The notes under the pieces were generated by a model. That model made no database searches, had not been told where the DNA came from, and worked only from the letters and a program-made list of their open reading frames with translations. From the NCBI GenBank assembly GCA_013336035.1, contig JAAXUL010000304.1:1-6849 (forward strand): DNA of 6,849 nucleotides. Direction: 5' to 3'. The position numbers and the translations under genes are program-made. Positions 1 through 6,570 of this stretch are shown here, in pieces. This DNA comes from Chloroflexales bacterium. GTDB lineage: Bacteria; Chloroflexota; Chloroflexia; Chloroflexales; Chloroflexaceae. Position 1 is the first letter of the stretch. The number at the start of each line of letters is the position of its first letter.

Positions 1-126
1 CCGGAAGATGAGCGATCTCACAGCTATAGGCTGGTAAGACTCCCGGAAGACTACCGGGGTAAGCGGCCAGGACTGGACGCGTGGCGACACGTGGAGGTTA
101 CTGGTGCGCAGAGTCGAGGGCTTCCC
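1..126 (+). rRNA. 23S ribosomal RNA, 3' end (partial)
   Basis: This is the last part of a large-subunit rRNA gene that begins before the window. The segment around 43-120 follows the conserved 23S 3' terminus: a 'GGAAGACTACC' block, then a 'GGCCAGGACTGGA' helix strand, a short GTGGCGACAC hairpin, 'GGTTACTGGTGCGCAGAGTCGAGGGCTT', and the end. The corresponding E. coli order is GATAGGCCGGGTG, the GCGCAGCGATGCG hairpin, CTAACCGGTACTAATGAACCGTGAGGCTT. The exact 3' end cannot be read without the 5' end of the gene, because the two ends pair to form the closing helix; about 124-130 is likely. A complete 5S gene follows on the same strand, as expected for an rRNA operon. Open reading frames across this stretch are not genes. 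Confidence 0.9.
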
Positions 127-163
127 TCCGCCACCGAACGGGGCGAGGGCCGAGGGCGAGACA

Positions 164-233
164 GCAGAGGCCGCAGGGCATAGCCACGCGCATCAGTTGG
201 GAGGGTAGGGCCAAGGCCCTATGCTGCCTCTGC
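164..233 (+). other. 23S-5S spacer with long imperfect stem
   Basis: The transcribed spacer between 23S and 5S contains two nested pairs of complementary segments. GCAGAGGC (164-171) pairs with GCCTCTGC (226-233), and GCATAG (178-183) pairs with CTATGC (219-224). Together they give a stem of about 14 pairs interrupted by an asymmetric internal loop. A smaller palindrome, TAGGGCC-AA-GGCCCTA, lies at 206-221 and competes with the inner stem. The stem ends only a few bases before the 5S gene, so a role in rRNA processing (an RNase III-type site) is a reasonable inference. No tRNA is visible in this spacer. Confidence 0.45.
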
Positions 234-237
234 CACT

Positions 238-351
238 GGGTGTGTGACTTGCGCGGTGGACCCACCCCGTCCCATCCCGAACCGGGTCGTGAAACGCCGC
301 AGCGCCGATGCTACTGGGGCTTGAGCCCTGGGAACGTAGGTCCACGCACCC
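238..351 (+). rRNA. 5S ribosomal RNA
   Basis: This is a complete 5S rRNA gene of about 112-116 nt. The terminal helix is directly visible: GGTGTGTG (239-246) pairs with CACGCACC (343-350) over eight pairs including one wobble, and G238 can pair with C351. The interior has the highly conserved 5S elements in order: GCGCGGTGGACCCACC, CCCATCCCGAACCGGG (loop C region), GTGAAACGCCGCAGCGCCGATG, then the TACTGGGGC...GCCCTGGGAACGTAGG helix. It follows 23S in the usual order and is followed within 10 nt by a strong terminator hairpin, so it closes the rRNA operon. The ends are set by the terminal stem and may be off by one or two bases. Confidence 0.93.
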
Positions 352-360
352 TGACCAATC

Positions 361-397
361 GAAAGCCCCGCTCGTCAGTGCGATGAGCGGGGCTTTC
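361..397. terminator. Bidirectional terminator between rRNA operon and pgsA
   Basis: A near-perfect hairpin. GAAAGCCCCGCTC (361-373) pairs with GAGCGGGGCTTTC (385-397), and the stem can extend three pairs further inward (374-376 with 382-384, one wobble) around the 5-nt loop AGTGC. The arms carry A-rich/T-rich ends, so each strand transcribes a GC-rich stem ending in CUUUC followed by a mixed, moderately U-containing tail. It lies 10 nt after 5S on the plus strand and 40 nt past the pgsA stop on the minus strand. It is therefore placed to end both transcripts. No long U-run is present on either side. Confidence 0.85.
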
Positions 398-436
398 GTG
401 TATCTGAGCCAGGGGGAGGTATCCGCGAAGCTCGGC

Positions 437-1051
437 TTAGTCGCCCGATACTCGGGGGGCCCAGCTGCGGCGCAGCAGCGGCCAGGCATGCCAGAGATAC
501 TCGAGCCCCGAGACGATCGTCCAGAGAACGGCCAGCGCCATCGCCAGGGGCCACAGGCCGAGCAGTGGCCTCAGCGCACCGCCGAACAGGGTGGCCATCG
601 CGCCGCCTATCTCGGCGTTGGCCGCCAGCAGACGCCAGACCAGCGCCACCACGGTCACCACAAGCTTCTGCTTGCCGAGCTTGCCGGCCGAGATGACCAC
701 GCCCTCGGCGGCGGCAAACGAGCGCAGGCCCGAGACCACGAACTCGCGGACGATAATCGTGAAGACAACCCAGCCCGAGAGCATCCCGGTCTGCACCATT
801 GGCACGAGGGCCCCGGTAACAAAGATCTTGTCGCTAATCGTATCGAGGAAGATGCCCAGGGGCGAGACAACCTTCAGGTGCCGGGCAAGCTTGCCATCGA
901 CCATATCGCTCAGGGCCATGACCACGAGCAGCACGACCGCCCAGAGGTACGCGGCCGGGCTGGCTATCAGCACTAGCCAGACGAGCAGCGGTGTGGTGAT
1001 GATGCGAAAGAGGCCCAGCAGATTCGGGATGCTGCGCACGCTGAAGAGCAT
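437..1051 (-). CDS. pgsA: CDP-diacylglycerol--glycerol-3-phosphate 3-phosphatidyltransferase
   Basis: Phosphatidylglycerophosphate synthase is an integral membrane enzyme. It transfers the phosphatidyl group of CDP-diacylglycerol to sn-glycerol-3-phosphate, releasing CMP, in the first committed step to phosphatidylglycerol and cardiolipin. The 204-residue protein carries the complete CDP-alcohol phosphatidyltransferase signature D-x2-D-G-x2-A-R-x8-G-x3-D-x3-D: Asp49, Asp52, Gly53, Ala56, Arg57, Gly66, Asp70, Asp74. PgsA-type features also include an N-terminal SIPNLLGLFRI segment, IIVREFVVSGLR (99-110) and GKLGKQK (123-129). Hydrophobic segments lie near 11-30, 34-50, 76-98, 130-145 and 160-182. 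The length is typical of the family. The ATG start is supported by AGGA (1059-1062) seven bases upstream. Other CDP-alcohol transferases (for example phosphatidylinositol phosphate synthase) share the catalytic signature, but the flanking motifs favour PgsA. It is monocistronic in this view and converges on the rRNA operon. Confidence 0.92.
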   Translation of the reverse strand: MLFSVRSIPNLLGLFRIITTPLLVWLVLIASPAAYLWAVVLLVVMALSDMVDGKLARHLKVVSPLGIFLDTISDKIFVTGALVPMVQTGMLSGWVVFTIIVREFVVSGLRSFAAAEGVVISAGKLGKQKLVVTVVALVWRLLAANAEIGGAMATLFGGALRPLLGLWPLAMALAVLWTIVSGLEYLWHAWPLLRRSWAPRVSGD

Positions 1052-1099
1052 ACACGGTTCCTATGTGGCCGGCCAGCCTCAACGACGGGCCCGGCCAGG

Positions 1100-1108
1100 A
1101 TTATAGCA
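1100..1108 (-). promoter_or_regulatory. Extended -10 promoter for pgsA
   Basis: Read on the minus strand this is TGCTATAAT: a consensus -10 hexamer (1100-1105) with the TG of an extended -10 motif (1107-1108). No good -35 hexamer is seen at the usual distance, which is common when the -10 is extended. Transcription would start near 1093, giving pgsA a leader of about 40 nt. TATAAT is rare by chance in DNA this GC-rich, and the position is right for a promoter. Confidence 0.7.
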
Positions 1109-1113
1109 CAGGC

Positions 1114-1141
1114 GCCAGCGCTGGCTCGCCCAGGGCCAGCG
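1114..1141. repeat. Palindrome and repeated half-site between divergent promoters
   Basis: GCCAGCGCTGGC (1114-1125) is a perfect 12-bp palindrome. Its half GCCAGCG recurs at 1135-1141, 21 bp downstream of the first copy, which is two helical turns. The second half of the palindrome, CGCTGGC (1119-1125), is also inverted relative to that third copy across a 9-bp spacer. The block sits between two divergent -10 elements, so a regulator bound here could touch both promoters. Operator function is inferred; GC-rich palindromes also arise by chance. Confidence 0.4.
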
Positions 1142-1150
1142 AGGGCCCTA

Positions 1151-1159
1151 TGGTATAAT
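1151..1159 (+). promoter_or_regulatory. Extended -10 promoter for the signalling operon
   Basis: TGGTATAAT is a consensus -10 hexamer (1154-1159) with an extended -10 TG (1151-1152). No convincing -35 is present 16-18 bp upstream. The likely transcription start is near 1166, about 150 nt before the chosen start of the first operon gene. It is the only promoter-like element seen ahead of the four tightly spaced genes that follow. Confidence 0.72.
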
Positions 1160-1315
1160 TGGCGCAACGGTGGCCCGCGCGGGTCGCCCCGTTCCTATCC
1201 GTCCGTCACAGCCTCGATCCGACCCGTGTACGATACGGCCTCGCGGTCGCGCCGCGTCTGGCCGTCACCTGACAGAACGCGTGCGACGGCCGACGGTGCG
1301 AGGCGCCCCACGTGT
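1160..1315 (+). other. Long 5' leader of the signalling operon
   Basis: About 150 nt separate the predicted transcription start from the preferred ATG at 1316. Right at the predicted 5' end, AACGG (1166-1170) pairs with CCGTT (1189-1193) and GGC (1172-1174) with GCC (1186-1188). This gives a hairpin capped by a GC-rich loop containing the palindrome CCCGCGCGGG (1174-1183). No riboswitch class or tRNA was recognised and there is no T-run typical of an attenuator. A GTG at 1226 opens the same reading frame earlier, but it lacks a ribosome-binding site; see the next gene. Confidence 0.4.
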
Positions 1316-3238
1316 ATGATAGCGATCCTCGAGCAACTGAACCAACTACTTTCGGCGGCCGTTCTGATCGTTACCTTCTCGCTGCTGGCGTATATTGCCA
1401 TGCAGAACTGGCGTAATGACATCGCGCGGGCGCTACTGGTACTGCTGACGGGCGTGATGGTGGTGTATGGCGGCGACCTACTGCTCTCGAGGGCCAACCG
1501 CTCCTCCACGATAGATTTCCTCGGTCGGGCCCAGTGGCTGGGGATTGCGATTGTGCCGGCGGGGTACATTCACCTCGCCAACGGGCTCTTTGCCCTGAGC
1601 GAGCAGAAAGGCAAGGCCCAGACATCGCGCTGGATGGTCTACCTCGCATATGTGGTCAGTGCCATCTTCTTCATCCTGGTGGCGATGGGGACCGACCTGG
1701 TTGTGGATGGCGCTCTGCCTGGCGGGCCTATCTCTCAGTTTCAGCCCGGCCCCCTATTCTGGGTCTACGGCCTATTCTTCCTGACCGGGGCAATGGTGGC
1801 GCTCGCGGCCATCCTCCACTCGCAGCGCGGGGCGCTCAGCTTCACCCAGCGGCGGCGCCTGATCTACCTGGGGGCAACCTTCGCCGCCCCTGGCATTGGC
1901 GTCTTCCCGTTTCTGGTCTTCGGCGAGCCCACGGCGATCCCCGCCAGCGCGATCCTGATCCTCCAGGCCATCGCTAGCGTGATCGTGGCGGTGATGATCA
2001 CGGTGATGACCTATAGCGTCGCCTTTCAGGGGGTGCTGCTGCCGGACCGCCTGATCAAGCAGGACTTTCTGCGCTGGTGGCTCTATGGGCCGTTCATCGG
2101 CGTGACGATCATCCTCTTTATGCAGGCGGTGCCGCTGCTCGAGGGGCTGATCGGCTTCCCCCAGAACACGCTGCTCACCTTCGGCGTGATGCTGATGACG
2201 GTGCTGTTGCCGATCTTCGTAAGCCGCGTGAAGCCCTACCTCGACGCCCTGGTCTATATGCAGGACCATGACGAGATCGACTATCTGCGCAACCTGCCGC
2301 GCAGCACCTTTACCAGGGCCGACCTGCGGGCCCTGCTCGAGAACTCGCTGGTGGCGATCTGCGGGGCGCTGCGGGTCGAGAGCGGCTTCGCCGTGGCGCC
2401 CAGCGACGGCAGCTACGTGATCCGGGCCGTCTGCGGGGGGCGCCGCGAGGTAAAGCGCTTCGTGGCCGACTACCCGCTCGACGAGCTAATGCCCCAGCTC
2501 GAGCAGCTGCCGCCCAGGCCGCGCGACACCCTGCCGCCCACGGACGCCTTCCTCTCGTGCGGGGGCTTCTGCCTGCTGCCCCTGCGCAGCCCCGACGGGG
2601 CCTTCCTCGGCGCCCTGGCCGTGGCCTACCCGCCCGAGCAACTGAGGCAGGGGGGCGGCCTCGCCGCCGAGACCCGCCACCTGATCAGCGTGCTGGCCCA
2701 CCAGATGGAGCTGGCCCTCTCGACGGTGGAGATGCAGAGCCGGATCTTCGACGCGCTGCGGGGCCTCGGGCCCGAGATGGAGTCGCTCCAGCAGATCTCT
2801 AGCCGGCTCGAGCAGGCGACGCCCGCCACCCTGGCGACGATCGAGGGCGATCTGATCCTCGACCCCTCGTTCCCGCAGCTGGTCAAGGATGCCCTGACCC
2901 AGTTCTGGGGCGGGCCGAAGCTGGCCGACAGCCCGCTGATGGGGCTGCGCACGGTCAAGCGGATCGTCCAGAGCCAGGAGGGCGGCAGCCCGACGCGGGC
3001 GCTCCAGGCGGTGCTGCGCCAGGCGATCGGGAACCTGCGGCCAGATGATCAGCTCGACCCCTCGGCCCAGGAGTGGCTGCTCTACAACCTGCTCGAGGGG
3101 CGCTTCCTGCAGCGCAAGACGGTGCGCGATGTGGCCAACCGCCTGGCGATGAGCGAGTCGGACTTCTACCGCAAGCAGCGGATCGCGGTGGAGGAGGTTG
3201 CGCGCCAACTCACGCTGATGGAGGATCGCGAACGATGA
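1316..3238 (+). CDS. Multi-pass membrane GAF protein with C-terminal helix-turn-helix
   Basis: A putative membrane-bound signal-responsive regulator of 640 residues. About nine hydrophobic segments are visible (near 11-29, 38-57, 74-93, 107-125, 147-166, 182-202, 210-233, 255-273, 285-303), resembling the multi-TM sensor module of some histidine kinases. A GAF-like domain follows (about 330-470), containing LPLRSPDGAFLGALAVAYP and ending in an amphipathic helix, then a linker. The C-terminal segment (about 585-632) reads as a helix-turn-helix: VRDVANRLAM then SESDFYRKQRIAVEEVARQL. No H-box, N-box or glycine boxes are present, so it is not a kinase. The ATG at 1316 is preferred over the in-frame GTG at 1226. 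The extra 30 residues would be Arg-rich and would lie outside the cell, whereas every basic loop of the nine-TM model (after TM 1, 3, 5, 7, 9) falls inside. The ribosome-binding site is weak (GAGG at 1300-1303). It overlaps the next gene by ATGA. DNA binding is inferred. Confidence 0.82.
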   Translation: MIAILEQLNQLLSAAVLIVTFSLLAYIAMQNWRNDIARALLVLLTGVMVVYGGDLLLSRANRSSTIDFLGRAQWLGIAIVPAGYIHLANGLFALSEQKGKAQTSRWMVYLAYVVSAIFFILVAMGTDLVVDGALPGGPISQFQPGPLFWVYGLFFLTGAMVALAAILHSQRGALSFTQRRRLIYLGATFAAPGIGVFPFLVFGEPTAIPASAILILQAIASVIVAVMITVMTYSVAFQGVLLPDRLIKQDFLRWWLYGPFIGVTIILFMQAVPLLEGLIGFPQNTLLTFGVMLMTVLLPIFVSRVKPYLDALVYMQDHDEIDYLRNLPRSTFTRADLRALLENSLVAICGALRVESGFAVAPSDGSYVIRAVCGGRREVKRFVADYPLDELMPQLEQLPPRPRDTLPPTDAFLSCGGFCLLPLRSPDGAFLGALAVAYPPEQLRQGGGLAAETRHLISVLAHQMELALSTVEMQSRIFDALRGLGPEMESLQQISSRLEQATPATLATIEGDLILDPSFPQLVKDALTQFWGGPKLADSPLMGLRTVKRIVQSQEGGSPTRALQAVLRQAIGNLRPDDQLDPSAQEWLLYNLLEGRFLQRKTVRDVANRLAMSESDFYRKQRIAVEEVARQLTLMEDRER

Positions 3239-3600
3239 GAGTGCTCCTGGCTGAGGATGAGCCCGACATCCAGCTAATCACACGGCTGGCGCTAGAGGAC
3301 TCGGGCTGCACCGTGGTGGCGGTCAGCGATGGGCAGGCCGCCTTCGAGGTGGCCTGCGACCAGCCCTTCGACGTGGTGCTGCTTGATGTGATGATGCCCC
3401 GTGTCGACGGCTTCACGGCCTGCGCGCGCCTGCGCGAGGACGCCCGCACCAGCGCCTTGCCGGTGATCTTTCTCACCGCAAAGTCCCAGGAGATAGAGGT
3501 GCAGCACGGCCTGGCGATTGGCGCCCAGGGGTATATTGTCAAGCCTTTCGACGTCTTCAGTCTCGCCGAGCGGATCAGCGTGATCCTTGGCAAAGGTTAG
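3235..3600 (+). CDS. Stand-alone response regulator receiver
   Basis: A single-domain response regulator of 121 residues with no output domain. All receiver landmarks are present: acidic pair Glu7/Asp8, phospho-acceptor Asp51 in VVLLDVMMPRVDGF, switch Thr81 in IFLTA, aromatic Tyr100 and Lys103 in KPF. It would be phosphorylated on Asp51 and act by protein-protein contact or as a relay intermediate. The ATG overlaps the preceding stop (ATGA at 3235-3238), and GGAGG (3220-3224) lies 10 bases upstream. The frame stays open upstream to 3073, but those extra residues are a shadow of the preceding gene and do not resemble a receiver. The hybrid kinase gene starts three bases after its stop, so translation is probably coupled. 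Likely partners are that kinase and the protein encoded after it; this is inferred from the gene order. Confidence 0.93.
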   Translation: MRVLLAEDEPDIQLITRLALEDSGCTVVAVSDGQAAFEVACDQPFDVVLLDVMMPRVDGFTACARLREDARTSALPVIFLTAKSQEIEVQHGLAIGAQGYIVKPFDVFSLAERISVILGKG

Positions 3601-3603
3601 CGG

Positions 3604-6570
3604 ATGGCCGGGCGACCTGACCGGCAGCACGACCGATACAAAGGCATGGCCGCACCAACCGACACACTCGGCACGCTTGACCAGCAGACGCTGCACGCCC
3701 TGTATGGGGCGAGCCGGCGAATCACTCACGCGCGCGCGGCGCCCCAGATCTGCCGGGCGCTGCTCGAGGGCGTGCGTGATGTGCTAGGGTGCAGCGTGGT
3801 GGCAGTCTACAACTGCGAGGCGCAGGATGGCCAGCGCGCGCTGACCTTGGCAGATGGCCTGGGCGCCGATAGCCTGCCGGGGCGGATGCTCCCCGAGCCC
3901 CCCTGGCTGATCCAGCTGAGCCAGAGCCAGGTGCTCGAGGCGGGGGAGCCGCCCGAGGCAGACCCGGCCGCGGTGGTGGTGCGCGAAGCCGGGGGCGCGG
4001 GCCGCTACCAGGGCGCCGCGGCCGCGGTGCTGGGCGATGGAGAGCTGCACGCGGTGGCGATAGCCCTCTGGCCGACGTTTGCCGGCCGGCCGGAGGGGTG
4101 GGCCACCGCGCTGGCGGCGCTGGCCGAGGACACCGGCCACACCCTCGACAAGGTGGTGACGCCCCCCCACGAGGCGCTGGCCGACGCGCACGACACCCAC
4201 GGGCTGCTGACGGCGGTCAACGCGGTGACCGACATCGGGCTGCTCTACAGCAGCCTGCTCGACCGGCTGCTCGGGGCGATCCTTGGCCAGATCCTCGAGG
4301 TGCTGCGCCTCGGCGGGGGCGCGATCTTTCTCTATAACGAGCAGGCCGAGCGCGTCGATCTCGCGATGACGGCCCGCGGCCCCGACCTGGACTTCGGCCA
4401 CAACCCGCTGGCCCTCTGGGAGGGCTCGCTGCTGCCGTACTCGCTGGCCCAGGCCCGCGAGACGGCCAACTTTGGCTACCCCTCGCTGATCGTCTACGCC
4501 CAGGAGGCCGGGACGCCCGGGGGCTCGCCGCTGGCGGCGGCGCTGTGCGGCCTTGGGGCGTCTAATCTGGTGAGCGTGCCGCTGCTGGCGGGCGGGTGGC
4601 TGACGGGGGTGCTGCAGGTAGTGGCGGCGCCGGGCGGCAGCGTGCGCGAGGGCCAGGTGCAGATCCTGCGCATTCTGGCCCGCCAGACGGCCGTGGCGAT
4701 CGAGAACGCCCGCCTGTTCGCGCAGACCCGCGCCGACCAAGAGCGGACCCGCGCTGTGGTGGACGCGACCAACGACGCGATCCTGATGCTCGACGAGCAC
4801 CGCCGGCCGATGATCGTCAACCGGCGGGCGCGCTTCTTCTTCGGGCTGACCGAGCGCGACCTGCTGGGGAAGAGCTTCGACCAGCTCGGCAACGCCTTCG
4901 CGCGCATCTTTGAGGAGGGGCAGCGCTTCAACGCCTGGCTGGGCCAGCTGCTGCGCTCGCAGCACGACCGGGCCGTCGAAGAGTTCGGCATCCTCAGCCC
5001 CGAGCCGCGCCTGCTCCAGTGCTTCTCGGCCCCGGTGATGGATGTCCACGACCGCTACCTCGGGCGCATCCTGGTCTTCCGCGACATCACCCGCGAGCGC
5101 GAGGTGGAGCGCATGAAGAATGACTTCGTGTCGATCGTGAGCCACGAGCTGCGCACGCCTCTGACCAGCATCCAGGGGGCGCTCCAGCTGGTGCTGGGCA
5201 AGCCGGGCAGCGCGCGACCAGAGCACGACGAGGCGCAGGCACAGCGGGCGCGCGATCTGCTGAGCATCTCGCTGGCAAACACCGAGCGGCTGATCCGGCT
5301 GATCAACGATATCCTCGACATCGCCAAGATCGAGCAGGGGCGCATCCAGCTGCGCCGCGAGGCCCTGACGCCCGAGGACCTGTGCCGCGGCGCGTCGGCC
5401 GAGATGAGCGCCTTCGCCAACGACCACGGCATCACGGTCGAGGTGCATCTGCCGCCCTGGCTGCCGTCGGTGCTGGCCGACAGGGATCGCTCGGTCCAGA
5501 TCTTGATCAACCTGCTCTCGAACGCGATCAAGTTCTCGGCGGCGGGGCAGCAGGTGGTGCTGAGCGCCCGGCGCGATGGGCCCCTGATCTGCTTCACAGT
5601 CCAGGACTGGGGGCGGGGCATCGCCCCAGAGCACCAGGCGCGACTGTTTCAGAAGTTTCAGCAGATCGACAGCTCGGCGACCCGCGACGTGGGCGGCACC
5701 GGGCTGGGCCTGGCGATCAGCAAGGCCCTGGTCGAGGAGCAGGGCGGCCGCATGTGGCTCGTGAGCGAGCTGGCCCAGGGGAGCAGCTTTAGCTTTACGC
5801 TGCCAATCGCGTCGGGGGGCGAGAGCGGCGAGGCGGCGCCGTCACGGCCCCGGGCTATCGTGGCCGTGACCACAGCGGGCCGGCGGGCTGAGCTGTGCGC
5901 CGCCCTCGAGGCAAAAGGCTGGGAGGCACGCCCTGTCGCGAGTGCGCCAGAGCTCCAGAACATCGCGACGAGCAGCGAGTCCAGCCTGGTCGTGGTCGGC
6001 CTGCCGCTAAGCGACGACGATGAGACGCTGGTCAGGCATCTGCGGGCCCTGCCCGGGACGGTCGAGGCGCATATCTTACTGCTGTCCGACGCGCCGTTCG
6101 CCGAGCTCCCACGCTATGTCGAGACGATGCCATACGCGGCAGAGCCGGCGGCGGTGGCCGAGCGGGCCGAGCAGATGCAGGCCGAGCGGCGGCCGCTGGT
6201 GCTGGTGGTTGATGACGACCCGCACGTGCGGCCGGTGCTGGTGCGCCTGCTCCAGCGTCATGGCCTACGGGTAACCAATGCGAGCGACGGCTACGGGGCC
6301 CTGGCGGCGGTCGAGAAGTACCGGCCCGACGTGATCCTGCTCGACATCAAGATGCCGGGCCTCGACGGCTTCGAGGTGCTGCGGCGCCTGAAAGCCAACC
6401 GCGAGACGGCCAACATCCCAGTGATTATCCTGACGGCCAACGACCTGAGTGAGCCGGCGCGAACCCAGGGCCTCGATCTGGGGGCGCGGGCCTACCTCGA
6501 GAAACCGATCGCCTACGAGCGGCTGATCAGCACGATCAATAGTGTGATCGCCGATTGGGGGCAGCCGTGA
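3604..6570 (+). CDS. Hybrid sensor histidine kinase, GAF-GAF-PAS-HK-pseudoreceiver-receiver
   Basis: A cytoplasmic hybrid histidine kinase of 988 residues with no transmembrane segment. Order: GAF-like domain (about 28-185), second GAF (about 205-373), PAS (about 378-500), HisKA (about 503-580) with phospho-accepting His514 in SHELRTPL, HATPase (about 625-735), degenerate receiver (about 750-855), intact receiver (about 864-985). ATPase boxes are complete: N-box Asn636/Asn640, G1 DWGRG (668-672), F-box FQKF (682-685), G2 GGTGLGL (697-703). The final receiver has Asp870-872, phospho-acceptor Asp914 in ILLDIKMPGLDG, Thr944 and Lys967. The middle receiver-like block has VAVTTAG instead of the acidic pocket and VVVGLPL (Gly799) instead of the acceptor Asp, so it cannot be phosphorylated in the usual way. 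The ATG at 3604 has AAAGG (3592-3596) seven bases upstream; Met15 (3646) is an alternative start. Neither GAF shows the Cys-His pair of bilin-binding domains. The gene overlaps the next by GTGA. Confidence 0.95.
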   Translation: MAGRPDRQHDRYKGMAAPTDTLGTLDQQTLHALYGASRRITHARAAPQICRALLEGVRDVLGCSVVAVYNCEAQDGQRALTLADGLGADSLPGRMLPEPPWLIQLSQSQVLEAGEPPEADPAAVVVREAGGAGRYQGAAAAVLGDGELHAVAIALWPTFAGRPEGWATALAALAEDTGHTLDKVVTPPHEALADAHDTHGLLTAVNAVTDIGLLYSSLLDRLLGAILGQILEVLRLGGGAIFLYNEQAERVDLAMTARGPDLDFGHNPLALWEGSLLPYSLAQARETANFGYPSLIVYAQEAGTPGGSPLAAALCGLGASNLVSVPLLAGGWLTGVLQVVAAPGGSVREGQVQILRILARQTAVAIENARLFAQTRADQERTRAVVDATNDAILMLDEHRRPMIVNRRARFFFGLTERDLLGKSFDQLGNAFARIFEEGQRFNAWLGQLLRSQHDRAVEEFGILSPEPRLLQCFSAPVMDVHDRYLGRILVFRDITREREVERMKNDFVSIVSHELRTPLTSIQGALQLVLGKPGSARPEHDEAQAQRARDLLSISLANTERLIRLINDILDIAKIEQGRIQLRREALTPEDLCRGASAEMSAFANDHGITVEVHLPPWLPSVLADRDRSVQILINLLSNAIKFSAAGQQVVLSARRDGPLICFTVQDWGRGIAPEHQARLFQKFQQIDSSATRDVGGTGLGLAISKALVEEQGGRMWLVSELAQGSSFSFTLPIASGGESGEAAPSRPRAIVAVTTAGRRAELCAALEAKGWEARPVASAPELQNIATSSESSLVVVGLPLSDDDETLVRHLRALPGTVEAHILLLSDAPFAELPRYVETMPYAAEPAAVAERAEQMQAERRPLVLVVDDDPHVRPVLVRLLQRHGLRVTNASDGYGALAAVEKYRPDVILLDIKMPGLDGFEVLRRLKANRETANIPVIILTANDLSEPARTQGLDLGARAYLEKPIAYERLISTINSVIADWGQP

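Noticed and set aside
81..489. Short open frames over the rRNA and spacer region on both strands.
   Set aside because: They lie on structured rRNA sequence and the terminator hairpin, and have no ribosome-binding sites or protein features.
308..976. A 222-codon plus-strand open frame starting in the 5S gene and running opposite pgsA.
   Set aside because: It starts inside an rRNA gene, crosses a strong terminator and is antisense to a gene with a complete catalytic signature.
2486..3208. A 240-codon minus-strand open frame opposite the C-terminal part of the membrane regulator.
   Set aside because: It has the same Arg/Gln/Leu-rich antisense composition and no motif. The plus-strand protein is coherent across the region.
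3073..3234. Upstream extension of the receiver gene's reading frame.
   Set aside because: The added residues are a frame-shifted reading of the preceding gene, while the ATG at 3235 has a good ribosome-binding site and begins exactly at the first receiver strand.
4213..4728. Possible bilin-binding GAF (phytochrome-like) in the hybrid kinase, with Cys315 considered as the chromophore site.
   Set aside because: The Cys is not followed by His and the surrounding sequence (AALCGLGASNLV) lacks the cyanobacteriochrome or phytochrome signature.
3784..5634. A 616-codon open frame on the minus strand opposite the hybrid kinase.
   Set aside because: Its product is rich in Arg, Gln, His and Ala with no recognisable domain, as expected from the complement of GC-rich codons. 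The plus-strand frame has every histidine kinase motif in order.
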